Assembly (NCBI RefSeq): GCF_008124525.1
Contig: NZ_VNHJ01000006.1
Coordinates: 145,319-209,318, forward strand
Length of the DNA: 64,000 nt
Direction of reading: 5' to 3'
From: Oceanicella actignis
GTDB taxonomy: Bacteria; Pseudomonadota; Alphaproteobacteria; Rhodobacterales; Rhodobacteraceae
The position numbers and the translations under genes are program-made. Below are positions 38,481 to 47,236 of this stretch, one piece after another. The first letter of the stretch is position 1. Every line of letters begins with the position of its first letter. The notes beneath the pieces are model-generated. The model saw only the letters and a list, made by a program, of their open reading frames with translations. It had not been told where the DNA came from and made no database searches.

Positions 38481-39380
38481 TCAGAGGGTCAGGCCCTCGG
38501 GCTCGGGCAGGCCATGGGCGCGGCAGCAGGCGGTCAGCGTGTTGGCCAGCAGGCAGGCGATGGTCATGGGGCCGACGCCGCCGGGAACCGGCGTGATCGC
38601 GCCCGCCGCTTCGACCGCCTCGGCGAAGTGCACGTCGCCGACAAGGCGCGTCTTGTCCGGCCCCTTGTCGGGGGCGGGCACGCGGTTGATGCCCACGTCG
38701 ATCACCGTGGCGCCCGGCTTGATCCAGTCGCCGCGGATCATCTCGGGCCGGCCGACGGCCGCCACCAGGATGTCGGCGCGGCGGCACGTCTGCGGCAGGT
38801 CGCGCGTGCGGCTGTGGGCGATGGTGACGGTGCAGTTCTCGCGCAGCAGCAGCTGGGCCATGGGCTTGCCGACGATGTTCGAGCGCCCCACCACCACCGC
38901 CTCGGCGCCCGAAAGGTCGCCCAGCCGGTCGCGCAGCAGCATCAGGCAGCCCAGCGGCGTGCAGGGAACCATCGCCTTCTGCCCCGTCGCCAGCCGCCCG
39001 ACGTTGAGGATGTGGAAGCCGTCCACGTCCTTGGCCGGGTCGATGGCGTTGATGACCGCCTCGGCGTTCAGCCCCCTGGGCAGCGGCAGCTGCACGAGGA
39101 TGCCGTGCACGGCCGGGTCGGCGTTGAGCCGCGCGATCAGCGACAGAAGCTCGTCCTGCGACGTCGCGGCGTCGAGCCGGTGCTCGAACGAGGCCATGCC
39201 GGCCTCGACGGTCTGCCGGCCCTTGTTGCGCACATAGACCTGGCTGGCGGGGTCCTCGCCGACCAGAACCACGGCCAGCCCGGGCGTGATCCCCTGTCGC
39301 TTGAGCCGGGCCACATGTTCGGCCACGCGCGCGCGCACCTGCTGGGCGAAGGCCTTTCCGTCGATGATGGAGGCGGTCAT
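38481..39380 (-). CDS. folD: Bifunctional methylenetetrahydrofolate dehydrogenase/cyclohydrolase
   Basis: 299 residues from the ATG at 39380. Converts 5,10-methylene-THF to 10-formyl-THF through methenyl-THF. Visible are YVRNKGR with the catalytic Lys, [36 protein letters not shown] for NADP and [14 protein letters not shown] near the end. Together with fhs, 1.1 kb upstream on the same strand, it supplies one-carbon units for purines and formyl-methionine. Confidence 0.97.
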   Translation of the reverse strand: MTASIIDGKAFAQQVRARVAEHVARLKRQGITPGLAVVLVGEDPASQVYVRNKGRQTVEAGMASFEHRLDAATSQDELLSLIARLNADPAVHGILVQLPLPRGLNAEAVINAIDPAKDVDGFHILNVGRLATGQKAMVPCTPLGCLMLLRDRLGDLSGAEAVVVGRSNIVGKPMAQLLLRENCTVTIAHSRTRDLPQTCRRADILVAAVGRPEMIRGDWIKPGATVIDVGINRVPAPDKGPDKTRLVGDVHFAEAVEAAGAITPVPGGVGPMTIACLLANTLTACCRAHGLPEPEGLTL

Positions 39381-39418
39381 GGCATGATCCTTCGAAAATG
39401 CGTTCGCAGAACGGGCGC

Positions 39419-39886
39419 TCAGCCGCGCCCGCGATAGGGCGGCACGCCCTGATCGGGCAGCCACAGCCCCTCGGGCGGGGGGCCGCTTTGCCAGAAGACG
39501 TCGATGGGGATGCCGCCGCGCGGATACCAGTATCCGCCGACGCGGATCCAAAGCGGGCGGATGGCCTCCTGAATGCGGCGGCCCACCTCGACGGTGCAAT
39601 CCTCGTGAAACGCGCCGTGGTTGCGGAACGAGGTCAGGAACAGCTTGAGCGACTTCGATTCCACCAGATGCGCATCGGGCGCGTAGTCGATGACCAGATG
39701 GGCGAAGTCCGGCTGCCCCGTGACCGGGCACAGCGAGGTGAACTCGGGGCAGGTGAAGCGCGCCAGGTAAAGCGTGCCGCGCTTGGGGTTGGGCACGGGG
39801 TCGAGCCGCGCCTCTTCGGGCGAGCGCGGCTGCGGGGCGGCCCGGCCCAGCGTGGTGATGGCGCTCAGGTCGGTTTCGTCGGTCAT
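39419..39886 (-). CDS. queF: NADPH-dependent preQ0 reductase QueF
   Basis: 155 residues, the short (YkvM-type) class. Reduces the nitrile 7-cyano-7-deazaguanine to preQ1 in queuosine synthesis. Nucleophile Cys53 in [13 protein letters not shown] and Asp60, with the NADPH-binding [10 protein letters not shown] (75-84) and the HEDC segment. Start overlaps the upstream secreted-protein gene by 4 bases, so no preQ1 riboswitch can precede it directly. Confidence 0.96.
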   Translation of the reverse strand: MTDETDLSAITTLGRAAPQPRSPEEARLDPVPNPKRGTLYLARFTCPEFTSLCPVTGQPDFAHLVIDYAPDAHLVESKSLKLFLTSFRNHGAFHEDCTVEVGRRIQEAIRPLWIRVGGYWYPRGGIPIDVFWQSGPPPEGLWLPDQGVPPYRGRG

Positions 39887-40386
39887 TCGGCCCTCCTGTC
39901 GAAGATGACGCGGTGCGACCAGGTCGCGCCGTCGGTCACGGTCAGGCTTTCGAAATCCAGCATCGCCAGCATGTCGAAGAAGGTTCCGTCCTGCGACAGG
40001 CCGTTCTCCTTGAAGAAGGGCGCGCCGCGCATCGCCGCCGACAGCCGCGCCATCACGGCGCGGGCGCGGAAGGGCGTGCGGAAGATCTGGTCGTCGAGCG
40101 CGACCATGATCAGCTTGCGCGAGCCGGCCCCCTTGGCGAACAGCGCGTAGCCCGCCGGGTGGCGCCCGTCGAACTGCGCCGCCGCGATCATGCTGACGAA
40201 GGCCTCGCGCGCGGCCGCGTCCGGCGCCGGGCCGCGGATCAGGTCGCGGGCGAAGACCTCTTGCGAGCCGACCGGCGGATAGTGGTAGCCGGCGTATTTG
40301 TCCTGCCCGGCGGGCTGGTCCGCCGCCGCGCCCGAGGCGGCGAGCAGCGCCAGCGCGGCGGCGCGCATCAGTGCCATGGGGGTCAT
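39883..40386 (-). CDS. Conserved secreted protein of unknown function
   Basis: 167 residues from the ATG at 40386 ([22 protein letters not shown], a Sec signal, cleaved near ADQ); an in-frame start further up has no support. The mature part (about 145 residues) contains [68 protein letters not shown] and [19 protein letters not shown] recognise this as a small periplasmic family common in Rhodobacterales but know no demonstrated function; some relatives carry an unsupported molybdopterin-related name. It overlaps queF and follows fhs by 94 bases. Confidence 0.75.
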   Translation of the reverse strand: MTPMALMRAAALALLAASGAAADQPAGQDKYAGYHYPPVGSQEVFARDLIRGPAPDAAAREAFVSMIAAAQFDGRHPAGYALFAKGAGSRKLIMVALDDQIFRTPFRARAVMARLSAAMRGAPFFKENGLSQDGTFFDMLAMLDFESLTVTDGATWSHRVIFDRRAE

Positions 40387-40480
40387 GGTCGGTCCTTTCC
40401 GAACGGCGCCGCGCGTGCGGCGGGTCCGGCGGTTGTAGCGCGGCGCGCGCGTCGAGGCCATCGGCGCGCGCCGCGCCGGT

Positions 40481-42157
40481 TCAGAACAGCCCCTCGACGA
40501 AGCCTTCCTCGTTGAAGCGGATCGTCTCGGCGGCCGGGCGGCGAGGCAGGCCGGGCATGGTCATGATCTCGCCGCAGATGACGACGACGAAGCCGGCGCC
40601 GGCCGACAGGCGCACCTCGCGCACGGGCACCGAATGGCCGGTGGGCGCGCCGCGCAGGTTCGGGTCGGTCGAGAAGGAATACTGCGTCTTGGCCATGCAG
40701 ATGGGCAGGTTGCCGTAGCCGGCCTCCTCCCAGGCGCGCAGCTGGTCGCGGATCTTCTTGTCGGCCAGCACCTCGTCGGCGCGGTAGATGCGCTTGGCGA
40801 TGGTCTCGATCTTCTCGAACAGCGGCATGTCGTCGGGGTAGAGGGGGGCGAACTGCGCCGCGCCGCTTTCGGCCAGCTCGACCACGCGGCGGGCCAGGTC
40901 GGCGATGCCGGCCGAGCCGTTGGCCCAGTGGGTGCACAGGATGGCTTCCGAGCCCTGCTCGGCGACATAGGCCTTGACGGCCTCGATCTCGGCCTCGGTG
41001 TCGGTGACGAAGTGGTTGATGGCCACCACCGCCGGCACGCCGAACTGCTTCACGTTCTCGATGTGACGGCCCAGATTGGCGCATCCCTTGCGCACGGCGG
41101 CGACGTTCTCGGCGCCCAGATCGGCGCGGGCGACGCCGCCGTTCATCTTCAGCGCGCGCACCGTGGCGACGATCACCACCGCGTCGGGCGCAAGCCCCGC
41201 CTTGCGGCACTTGATGTTCATGAACTTCTCGGCGCCCAGATCGGCGCCGAAGCCGGCCTCGGTCACCACGTAGTCGGCCAGCTTGAGCGCCGTGCGCGTG
41301 GCGATGACCGAGTTGCAGCCATGGGCGATGTTCGCGAAGGGGCCGCCATGGACGAAGGCGGGGTTGTTCTCGAGCGTCTGGACCAGGTTCGGCTGCATCG
41401 CCTGCGCCAGCAGCACCGTCATCGCGCCGTCGGCCTTGAGGTCGCGTGCATAGACCGGCGAGCGGTCGCGCCGATAGGCCACGATGATGTCGCCAAGGCG
41501 CCGCTGCAGGTCCTTGAGGTCCGTCGCCAGGCACAGGATGGCCATGACCTCGGAGGCCACGGTGATGTCGAAGCCGCCCTCGGCCGGAAAGCCGTTGGCC
41601 ACGCCGCCCAGGCTGGTGACGATCTGGCGCAGGGCGCGGTCGTTCATGTCCATCACGCGGCGCCAGGTCACGCGGCGCTGGTCGATGCCCAGCTCGTTGC
41701 CCCAGTAGATGTGGTTGTCGATCATCGCCGACAGCAGGTTGTGCGCCGAGGTGATGGCGTGGAAGTCGCCGGTGAAGTGAAGGTTCATGTCCTCCATCGG
41801 CACGACCTGCGCATAGCCGCCGCCGGCGGCGCCGCCCTTCATGCCGAAGCAGGGGCCGAGGCTGGCCTCACGGATGCAGATGGCGGCCTTCTTGCCGATC
41901 GCGTTCAGCCCGTCGCCCAGCCCGACGGTGGTGGTGGTCTTGCCCTCGCCGGCGGGGGTGGGGTTGATCGCGGTGACCAGGATCAGCTTGCCGTCGGGCC
42001 GGTCGCTCAGCGACTTGATGAAGGCGTCCGAGACCTTGGCCTTGTCATGGCCGAAGGGCAGCAGATGCTCGGCCGGGATGCCCAGCTTGGCGCCGATCTC
42101 CTGGATCGGCTTCTTTTTCGCTTCGCGGGCGATTTCGATGTCGGTCTTGTGTGCCAT
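40481..42157 (-). CDS. fhs: Formate-tetrahydrofolate ligase
   Basis: 558 residues, standard length. ATP-dependent joining of formate and tetrahydrofolate to 10-formyl-THF. P-loop [19 protein letters not shown] (GEGKTTT at 70-76), [74 protein letters not shown]. First gene of the minus-strand series with queF and folD. It lets the cell use formate released in C1 or methylated-compound metabolism. Confidence 0.97.
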   Translation of the reverse strand: MAHKTDIEIAREAKKKPIQEIGAKLGIPAEHLLPFGHDKAKVSDAFIKSLSDRPDGKLILVTAINPTPAGEGKTTTTVGLGDGLNAIGKKAAICIREASLGPCFGMKGGAAGGGYAQVVPMEDMNLHFTGDFHAITSAHNLLSAMIDNHIYWGNELGIDQRRVTWRRVMDMNDRALRQIVTSLGGVANGFPAEGGFDITVASEVMAILCLATDLKDLQRRLGDIIVAYRRDRSPVYARDLKADGAMTVLLAQAMQPNLVQTLENNPAFVHGGPFANIAHGCNSVIATRTALKLADYVVTEAGFGADLGAEKFMNIKCRKAGLAPDAVVIVATVRALKMNGGVARADLGAENVAAVRKGCANLGRHIENVKQFGVPAVVAINHFVTDTEAEIEAVKAYVAEQGSEAILCTHWANGSAGIADLARRVVELAESGAAQFAPLYPDDMPLFEKIETIAKRIYRADEVLADKKIRDQLRAWEEAGYGNLPICMAKTQYSFSTDPNLRGAPTGHSVPVREVRLSAGAGFVVVICGEIMTMPGLPRRPAAETIRFNEEGFVEGLF

Positions 42158-42571
42158 GGAGCGTCGTCTTTCATGCTGGAGCGCGCCGGCCCGGCGGCGT
42201 GCGGGCGGCGGCGCGCGGCCGCGCCGGATGGCCCCGATTAAGGAGCCGTCCGCGCCGCGATGGGCAAGCTTTTGCGACGAAATCCGCCCGCGAAGCGACG
42301 GCGGCGCCGATTTCCGCGCCCGCGGCCGTTTCCGACAGGAAACCCGCGCGCGCCATCGGCGGCGCCCGTCGCCGTTCGCGGACGCGCCCGAACGGCGCGA
42401 CGAGCGCGCGCGGCAAGGTCCGGGCGGGGCGTGCGAATCGCCCCCGCGCGGCCGCGCGGAGGCCGGATTTCCGCCTTGTTCCTCGCCCAGGGATGAATTC
42501 GACGCTTGATCGGGCCGAACGCGCGGTCATGATCGAGGGCGACGCCTTGAAAACGCCAGGGAGGATGCGAA
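42158..42571. other. Gene-poor 414-base divergent region between fhs and the DUF2853 gene
   Basis: I find no convincing gene, RNA or terminator here. It is very GC-rich and must hold the promoters of the two divergent genes. A 78-codon frame on the plus strand (42260-42496) is almost only Arg, Ala and Pro and looks like a by-product of composition. No riboswitch could be recognised. Confidence 0.6.
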
Positions 42572-42913
42572 ATGGGCAAGCGCGACGAGCTGATCGAGAA
42601 ATACGCCGCGGATCTGCGCGAGAAGTGCGGGGTCGAGCCGGACATGGACCTGCTGCGCAAGGTCACCATCGGCTGCGGCCCGTCGATCTACAACGCCGAC
42701 GCCTCGACCGTGTCGGGCTCGGACCCGGCCGAGCTCGAGACCGTCAAGCGCAACTTCCTGATCGGCAAGCTGGGCCTGCCCGACGGTCCCGAGCTGGACA
42801 AGGCCATCGACGAGGCGATGGAGACCTACGGGCGCTCGAACCGCAGCAAATACCGCGCGGTGGTCTACTATCTGCTGGTCAAGCGCTTCGGCAAGGAAGC
42901 CGTCTACGGCTGA
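42572..42913 (+). CDS. DUF2853 family protein
   Basis: 113 residues, no signal or membrane segment. Matches the small DUF2853 family: MGKRDELIEKYAADLREKCG, MDLLRKVTIGCGPSIYNADASTVSGSD, ELETVKRNFLIGKLGLPDGP and KYRAVVYYLLVKRFGKE. The core is predicted helical. Function unknown. It has AGGGAGG upstream and its end overlaps the converging MOSC gene by 10 bases. Confidence 0.85.
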   Translation: MGKRDELIEKYAADLREKCGVEPDMDLLRKVTIGCGPSIYNADASTVSGSDPAELETVKRNFLIGKLGLPDGPELDKAIDEAMETYGRSNRSKYRAVVYYLLVKRFGKEAVYG

Positions 42914-43518
42914 TCCGCCGCGGCGCCGGCCTGCGCCGGAAGGTGCGGGTAAAGGCGCAGCGGCGGGACGTGCAGCCGAACCTCGTCGCCGAGCGCGATG
43001 GGGCCGGGCCGCTCGACCCAGCCGACAAGCCCGCGCCGCCCCTCGGCCGCGGGCTTGAAGCCCTTGCCCTTGCCGGGGCGTTCGCGCTCGATCTCCTGCG
43101 CGGGGAACTGGCAGGGGCCGTTTTCCATGTCCACGACGATGCTTGCGCCGCTGGCGAAGATCAGCCGCGACGAGGGCGGCAGAAGCGTCAGGTCGGGGAT
43201 GCCTTCGAGCACGAGGTTGGCGCCCAGCCATTCGGGGCGCAGCGCCTCCAGCCCCATCCGCGCCGCGATGTCGGCCAGCTCCTCGACCGACAGGATCGAG
43301 ACCTGACGCGCGTTGCGGATCTCGGTTCCCTTGGGATACTGGGCCGCCACGCGCGAACATGACGGGCGCGTCAGCCCGCCATGGCACTCGCCCGCAAAGC
43401 CCTCGAAGGTCGCCTCGACCGCGGTCAGCGGCTCGGAGCGCAGGGTGACGCGCCGGTCGCGCACCACCCCCAGAAAGGCGACGCGGCCGGCGATGGATGT
43501 GGGCGAGAGAATGGGCAT
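42904..43518 (-). CDS. MOSC domain protein
   Basis: 204 residues. MOSC domains bind sulfur or molybdenum cofactor and occur in molybdenum-cofactor sulfurase C-termini and in YiiM-like detoxifiers. Visible are FEGFAGECHGGLTR (conserved Cys-His pair near residue 44), GTEIRNARQVSILSVEELADIA, PEWLGANLVLEGIPDLTLLPPSSRL and the late Cys in MENGPCQF with GFKPAAEGRRGLVGWVERPG. It is a single-domain protein; its sulfur-carrier or reduction role is inferred from family. Short 10-base overlap with DUF2853 at the 3' end. Confidence 0.87.
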   Translation of the reverse strand: MPILSPTSIAGRVAFLGVVRDRRVTLRSEPLTAVEATFEGFAGECHGGLTRPSCSRVAAQYPKGTEIRNARQVSILSVEELADIAARMGLEALRPEWLGANLVLEGIPDLTLLPPSSRLIFASGASIVVDMENGPCQFPAQEIERERPGKGKGFKPAAEGRRGLVGWVERPGPIALGDEVRLHVPPLRLYPHLPAQAGAAADQP

Positions 43519-43590
43519 GGCGGCTCCTTGCGCCGGGCGGGAAACGATCCGGCGCGCAGGTTCGCGCTCGGGGCGCGCGGGGTCAAGCCT

Positions 43591-44733
43591 TCACAGCCCC
43601 ATCTGCCGCGCCGCGAGGTCGCGCAGGATCTCTTCCGAGCCGCCGCCGATGGCCATGACCTTGACCTCGCGCCATGTGCGCTCGACGGCGTTGCCGCGCA
43701 TGTAGCCGGCGCCGCCCATCGCCTGCATGCATTCCGAGGCCACGAATTCGAGCGTCTTCGTGGCCAGGAACTTGGCCTTCGAGACCTCGGGCACGGGCAT
43801 CGCGCCTTCGTTCGCCTGCCAGCAGATCATGTGCAGATAGCTTTCCACCGCGTCGATGCGCGCCGACATCTCGGCGAACTTGTGGCGGATGACCTGGCGC
43901 TCGATCAGCGGCTTGCCGAAGGTGCTGCGCTGACGCGCCCAGTCCAGCGCGTCGCGCCAGCAGCGGCGGGCCATGCCCACGCAGGCGGCGACCATGTTGA
44001 GGCGCTCGTAGTTGAAGTTGTGCATGATGGCCAGAAAGCCGCGGTCCTGCGGGCCCAGCATGTGACGCGCGGGCACGCGCACGCCCTCGAAGCGCAGCGT
44101 CGCCTGGTCCGAGGCCCACCAGCCCATCTTGCGCGTCATCGCCGCGCGCGAAAAGCCCGGCGCGCCGGCCTCGACCAGGAACAGCGAGATGCCCCCCAGC
44201 CCCGGCCCGCCGGTGCGCGCGGCGACCACGAACCAGCGCGATTTCATGCCGCCGGTGATGAAGGTCTTTTCGCCGTCGAGGACGTAGTCGCCGCCGTCGC
44301 GGCGCGCGCGCGTGCGCAGGTTGGCCACGTCCGAGCCGCCCGAGGGTTCGGTCACCGCCAGGGCCGAGCTTTCGCGCCCGGACAGGACCTCGGGCAGCAC
44401 GGCGGCGCGGATCTCGTCCGAGCCGAGCGCGGCGATCGGGCCGACCGAGATGTTGCGCGCGCCCAGCGCCGCGAAAACCCCCGAGGCGCCGCACCCGCCC
44501 AGCTCCTGGCTGGCGGCGGCGCGCATGAAGCAGTCGTCGAAGCCCAGCCCGCCCCATTTCTCTTCGATGCCGAAGCCGAACAGGCCCAGCGCCCCGGCCT
44601 TGAGGTGCAGCTCCCACGGGACTTCGCCCGCCTCGTCCCACTCGTCGGCATATGGGGCGATGTCCCTGGCCACGAAGCGGGCCACGGATTCGCGAAAGGC
44701 GCGGCGTTCGTCCGTTTCGAAGGGGTTCTTCAT
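43591..44733 (-). CDS. Acyl-CoA dehydrogenase (isovaleryl/citronellyl-CoA type)
   Basis: 380 residues from the ATG at 44733, which overlaps the tetR stop and follows GAGG. FAD-dependent alpha,beta-dehydrogenation of an acyl-CoA. Motifs: AVTEPSGGSDVANL (FAD/substrate), GEKTFITGG, RQRSTFGKPL and QAMGGAGYMR. The position of the medium-chain catalytic Glu near the C-terminus is Gly (IGGGSEEI), while Glu243 in NYERLNM matches the helix-G base of isovaleryl-CoA and long-chain dehydrogenases. A branched substrate is therefore likely, in keeping with the carboxylase cluster next to it and with AtuD of Pseudomonas. Confidence 0.92.
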   Translation of the reverse strand: MKNPFETDERRAFRESVARFVARDIAPYADEWDEAGEVPWELHLKAGALGLFGFGIEEKWGGLGFDDCFMRAAASQELGGCGASGVFAALGARNISVGPIAALGSDEIRAAVLPEVLSGRESSALAVTEPSGGSDVANLRTRARRDGGDYVLDGEKTFITGGMKSRWFVVAARTGGPGLGGISLFLVEAGAPGFSRAAMTRKMGWWASDQATLRFEGVRVPARHMLGPQDRGFLAIMHNFNYERLNMVAACVGMARRCWRDALDWARQRSTFGKPLIERQVIRHKFAEMSARIDAVESYLHMICWQANEGAMPVPEVSKAKFLATKTLEFVASECMQAMGGAGYMRGNAVERTWREVKVMAIGGGSEEILRDLAARQMGL

Positions 44734-45356
44734 GGGGCCTCCTCGGGCGCGGCGGGCTGCAGGTGCGGGGCGACGATGTCGGCGAAGCGCGCGACCATGG
44801 CGTTCAGCTCGGCCGGGTCCGCGACGAAGCGCTCGTGGATCACGAGGCCGCGCAGGAAGGTGCGGCAGATGGCCCAGACCCGGGCCGCGTCGCCCTCGGG
44901 GGTGCGGAAGATCTGCGCCACGGCCGCGCCCACGCGCGCCTCCCACGCGGCCAGCCGGGGCAGGATGCGCGCGCCCAGCGCGGCGTCGGTGCGCGCGGCG
45001 ACCAGGATCTCGACGAAGGCGCGGCCCTCGGGGGTGTTCACGATCCGCCGCCAGGCGTCGATGATCTGCTCGCGCGCGGGGCGCGGGTCGCGGCGGCGCG
45101 CGGGCTCGAGCGCCGCGTCCAGCAGCCGTTCGGCCGCCGCGGCCATCAGATCCTCCTTGCTCGGGAAGTGATGGGTCAGCGCCCCGCGCGAGACGCCCGC
45201 GCGCGCCTGCACCTTGGCGATCGAGGTGTCGGCGTAGCCCAGCTCGTCCAGGCAGGCGACGACCGCCGAAAGAATGCGCGCCCGCGCCGCGGCGACGCGG
45301 TCGGTGGCGCTCTCGGGCGCGGGTGCGGCGGCGGTTCCGGGCGTGGGCGTCGTCAC
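44730..45356 (-). CDS. TetR family transcriptional regulator
   Basis: 208 residues from a GTG at 45356; longer readings would cover the operator. N-terminal helix-turn-helix (ARARILSAVVACLDELGYADTSIAKVQARAGVSRGALTHHFPSKEDLM in sense, about 25-70) and a helical ligand-binding part. By analogy with AtuR and related TetR repressors it should respond to an acyl-CoA of this pathway. It is co-translated with the acyl-CoA dehydrogenase gene and divergent from the AtuA operon; the 104-base gap holds a perfect palindrome at 45409-45424. Confidence 0.9.
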   Translation of the reverse strand: MTTPTPGTAAAPAPESATDRVAAARARILSAVVACLDELGYADTSIAKVQARAGVSRGALTHHFPSKEDLMAAAAERLLDAALEPARRRDPRPAREQIIDAWRRIVNTPEGRAFVEILVAARTDAALGARILPRLAAWEARVGAAVAQIFRTPEGDAARVWAICRTFLRGLVIHERFVADPAELNAMVARFADIVAPHLQPAAPEEAP

Positions 45357-45408
45357 GTCATCGTCCTTTTCGGCTTGCGCGGCGCGCGGGTTTCGACAAA
45401 CATACAGA

Positions 45409-45424
45409 CAGAACGTTCGTTCTG
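45409..45424. promoter_or_regulatory. Candidate operator for the TetR regulator
   Basis: Perfect inverted repeat CAGAACG-TT-CGTTCTG, about midway between divergent tetR and the AtuA-like gene. Size and symmetry suit a TetR dimer, and binding there could repress both promoters. Confidence 0.65.
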
Positions 45425-45460
45425 ACGCAAGCGGAAAGGACGGCAAGGGGGGGCGGCGCC

Positions 45461-47236
45461 ATGGCGGACATCATCAGAATCGGCGGCGCGAGCGGCTTCT
45501 GGGGCGACGCGCCCCATGCCGCGCGGCAGCTGCTGGATGCGGGCGTGGATGCGCTGATCTTCGACTATCTGGCCGAGATCACCATGTCGATCATGGCGCG
45601 GGCGCGGGCCGCCGACCCGGCCATGGGCTATGCGACCGACTTCGTGACCGCCGCCATGGCGCCCAATCTGCGCGCGATCGCCCGGGGCGGCGTCGCCGTG
45701 GTCTCGAACGCGGGCGGCGTGAACCCGCCCGCCTGCGCCGCGGCGCTGCGCGCCGAGATCGCGCGCCAGGGGCTTGATCTGACCGTGGCCTGCGTGACCG
45801 GCGACGACCTGACCGCCCGCGCCGCCGAATTCGCCGATCGGGTCGAGATGTTCTCGGGCGCGCCCTTTCCGCCGGCCGCGAAGGTGGCCTCGATCAACGC
45901 CTATCTGGGCGCCGTTCCCATCGCCGAGGCGCTGCGCCGCGGGGCGGACGTGGTCGTCGCCGGCCGCTGCGCCGACAGCGCGCTGGCGCTGGGCGTGCTG
46001 ATGCATCGCTTCGGCTGGGGGCCGGACGATCATGACCTGCTGGCGGCCGGCTCGCTGGTCGGCCATCTGCTCGAATGCGGCACGCAGGCGACCGGGGGCA
46101 ACTTCACCGACTGGCGCACGGTCGGCGACTTCGCCCGCATCGGCTATCCGATCGCCGAGGTCCGCCCTGACGGGACCGCCGACATCGTCTTGCCCGAGGG
46201 CTGCGCGGGGCTTGTCTCGCCCGCGACGGTGGGCGAGCAGATGCTTTACGAGATCGAGGACCCGCAATCCTACGCGCTGCCCGACGTGATCTGCGACTTT
46301 TCGGGCGTGACGCTGACGCAGGCCGGGCCGAACCGGGTGCGCGTCGCCGGCGCGCGCGGGCGCGCGCCCAGCGGGCTGCTGAAGGTCGGCGCGACCTGGG
46401 CCGACGGGTTCCGCGCCGGCCAGATCTTCGCCTTCGAGGGCCGCGACGCGCGCGAGAAGGCCGCCGTCTTCGCCCGCGCGGTCGAGGATCGCGCCCGCGC
46501 GGCGCTGCGGGCCATGAACGCCCCCGATTTCGACCGGATCAGCGCCGAGATCTCGGGCGGCCGCGTCGATGACCCGCCCGGCTACGAGGAGGTCGCGCTC
46601 AAGCTGGCGGTCCGGCATGCCGACGCGCGCGCGGTGGCGACGTATCTGAAGGCGGCCGTCGGCCTGGCCCTGTCGGCCCCGCCCGGGCTGAGCATGTTCG
46701 CCGGCGCGCGGCCCAAGCCCTCGCCGGTGGTGCGGCTGTTCTCGTTCCTTCTGCCGGCCGAAGAGGTGCGCGCGCGCCTCGACATCGGCGACCCGGCGCC
46801 CCTGCCCGCGCCGCGCGGCGCGCCCGACGCGCCCCCGCCGCGCCCCGCGCCCCCGCCGCCGCCCGAGGCGCCCGCGGCCGGGACCGCGCCGCTCGAACGG
46901 CTGGCCTGGGCGCGTTCGGGCGACAAGGGCGACCGGGTGAATGTCGGGGTCATCGCGCGCCGCCCCGAATGGCTGCCGCTGATCTGGGCGGCGCTGACCG
47001 AGGAGCGCGTCGCCGAGGTCTTCGCGCGCTTCGGCCCCTCGCGCGTCGAACGCTTTCTGCTGCCGGGGATCAACGCCATGAACATCGTGCTGCATGACGT
47101 GCTCGAGGGCGGGGGCGTGGCCTCGCTTCGCGCCGACCCGCAGGGCAAGGGCTATGCGCAGCGCCTGCTGGCCGCGCATGTGCCGGCGCCCGCCGAGCTT
47201 GCCGAAGCCGCCAAGCCCCGGGAGGGCCGCTCATGA
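45461..47236 (+). CDS. AtuA-like acyclic terpene utilisation family protein (DUF1446)
   Basis: 591 residues from the ATG at 45461. N-terminal DUF1446/AtuA domain (about 1-450): IIRIGGASGFWGDAPHAARQLLD, MARARAADPAMGYATDFVTAAMAPNLR, NAGGVNPPACAAALR, VVAGRCADSALALGVLMHRFGW, LVGHLLECGTQATGGNFTDW. A Pro-rich linker (about 450-480) leads to the C-terminal AtuA domain (LERLAWARSGDKGDRVNVGVIAR, LPGINAMNIVLHDVLEGGG). AtuA is needed for geraniol/citronellol growth in Pseudomonas but its reaction is unknown. It is the first gene of the carboxylase operon and overlaps the beta-subunit gene by 4 bases. Confidence 0.9.
   Translation: MADIIRIGGASGFWGDAPHAARQLLDAGVDALIFDYLAEITMSIMARARAADPAMGYATDFVTAAMAPNLRAIARGGVAVVSNAGGVNPPACAAALRAEIARQGLDLTVACVTGDDLTARAAEFADRVEMFSGAPFPPAAKVASINAYLGAVPIAEALRRGADVVVAGRCADSALALGVLMHRFGWGPDDHDLLAAGSLVGHLLECGTQATGGNFTDWRTVGDFARIGYPIAEVRPDGTADIVLPEGCAGLVSPATVGEQMLYEIEDPQSYALPDVICDFSGVTLTQAGPNRVRVAGARGRAPSGLLKVGATWADGFRAGQIFAFEGRDAREKAAVFARAVEDRARAALRAMNAPDFDRISAEISGGRVDDPPGYEEVALKLAVRHADARAVATYLKAAVGLALSAPPGLSMFAGARPKPSPVVRLFSFLLPAEEVRARLDIGDPAPLPAPRGAPDAPPPRPAPPPPPEAPAAGTAPLERLAWARSGDKGDRVNVGVIARRPEWLPLIWAALTEERVAEVFARFGPSRVERFLLPGINAMNIVLHDVLEGGGVASLRADPQGKGYAQRLLAAHVPAPAELAEAAKPREGRS

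Noticed and set aside
39387..39418. preQ1 or folate riboswitch before queF or folD
   Set aside because: queF overlaps the gene before it, and the folD gap is only 38 bases, too short for a known riboswitch with its expression platform.
42260..42496. 78-residue plus-strand gene
   Set aside because: Arg/Pro/Ala-only composition, no ribosome site and overlapping open frames on the other strand.
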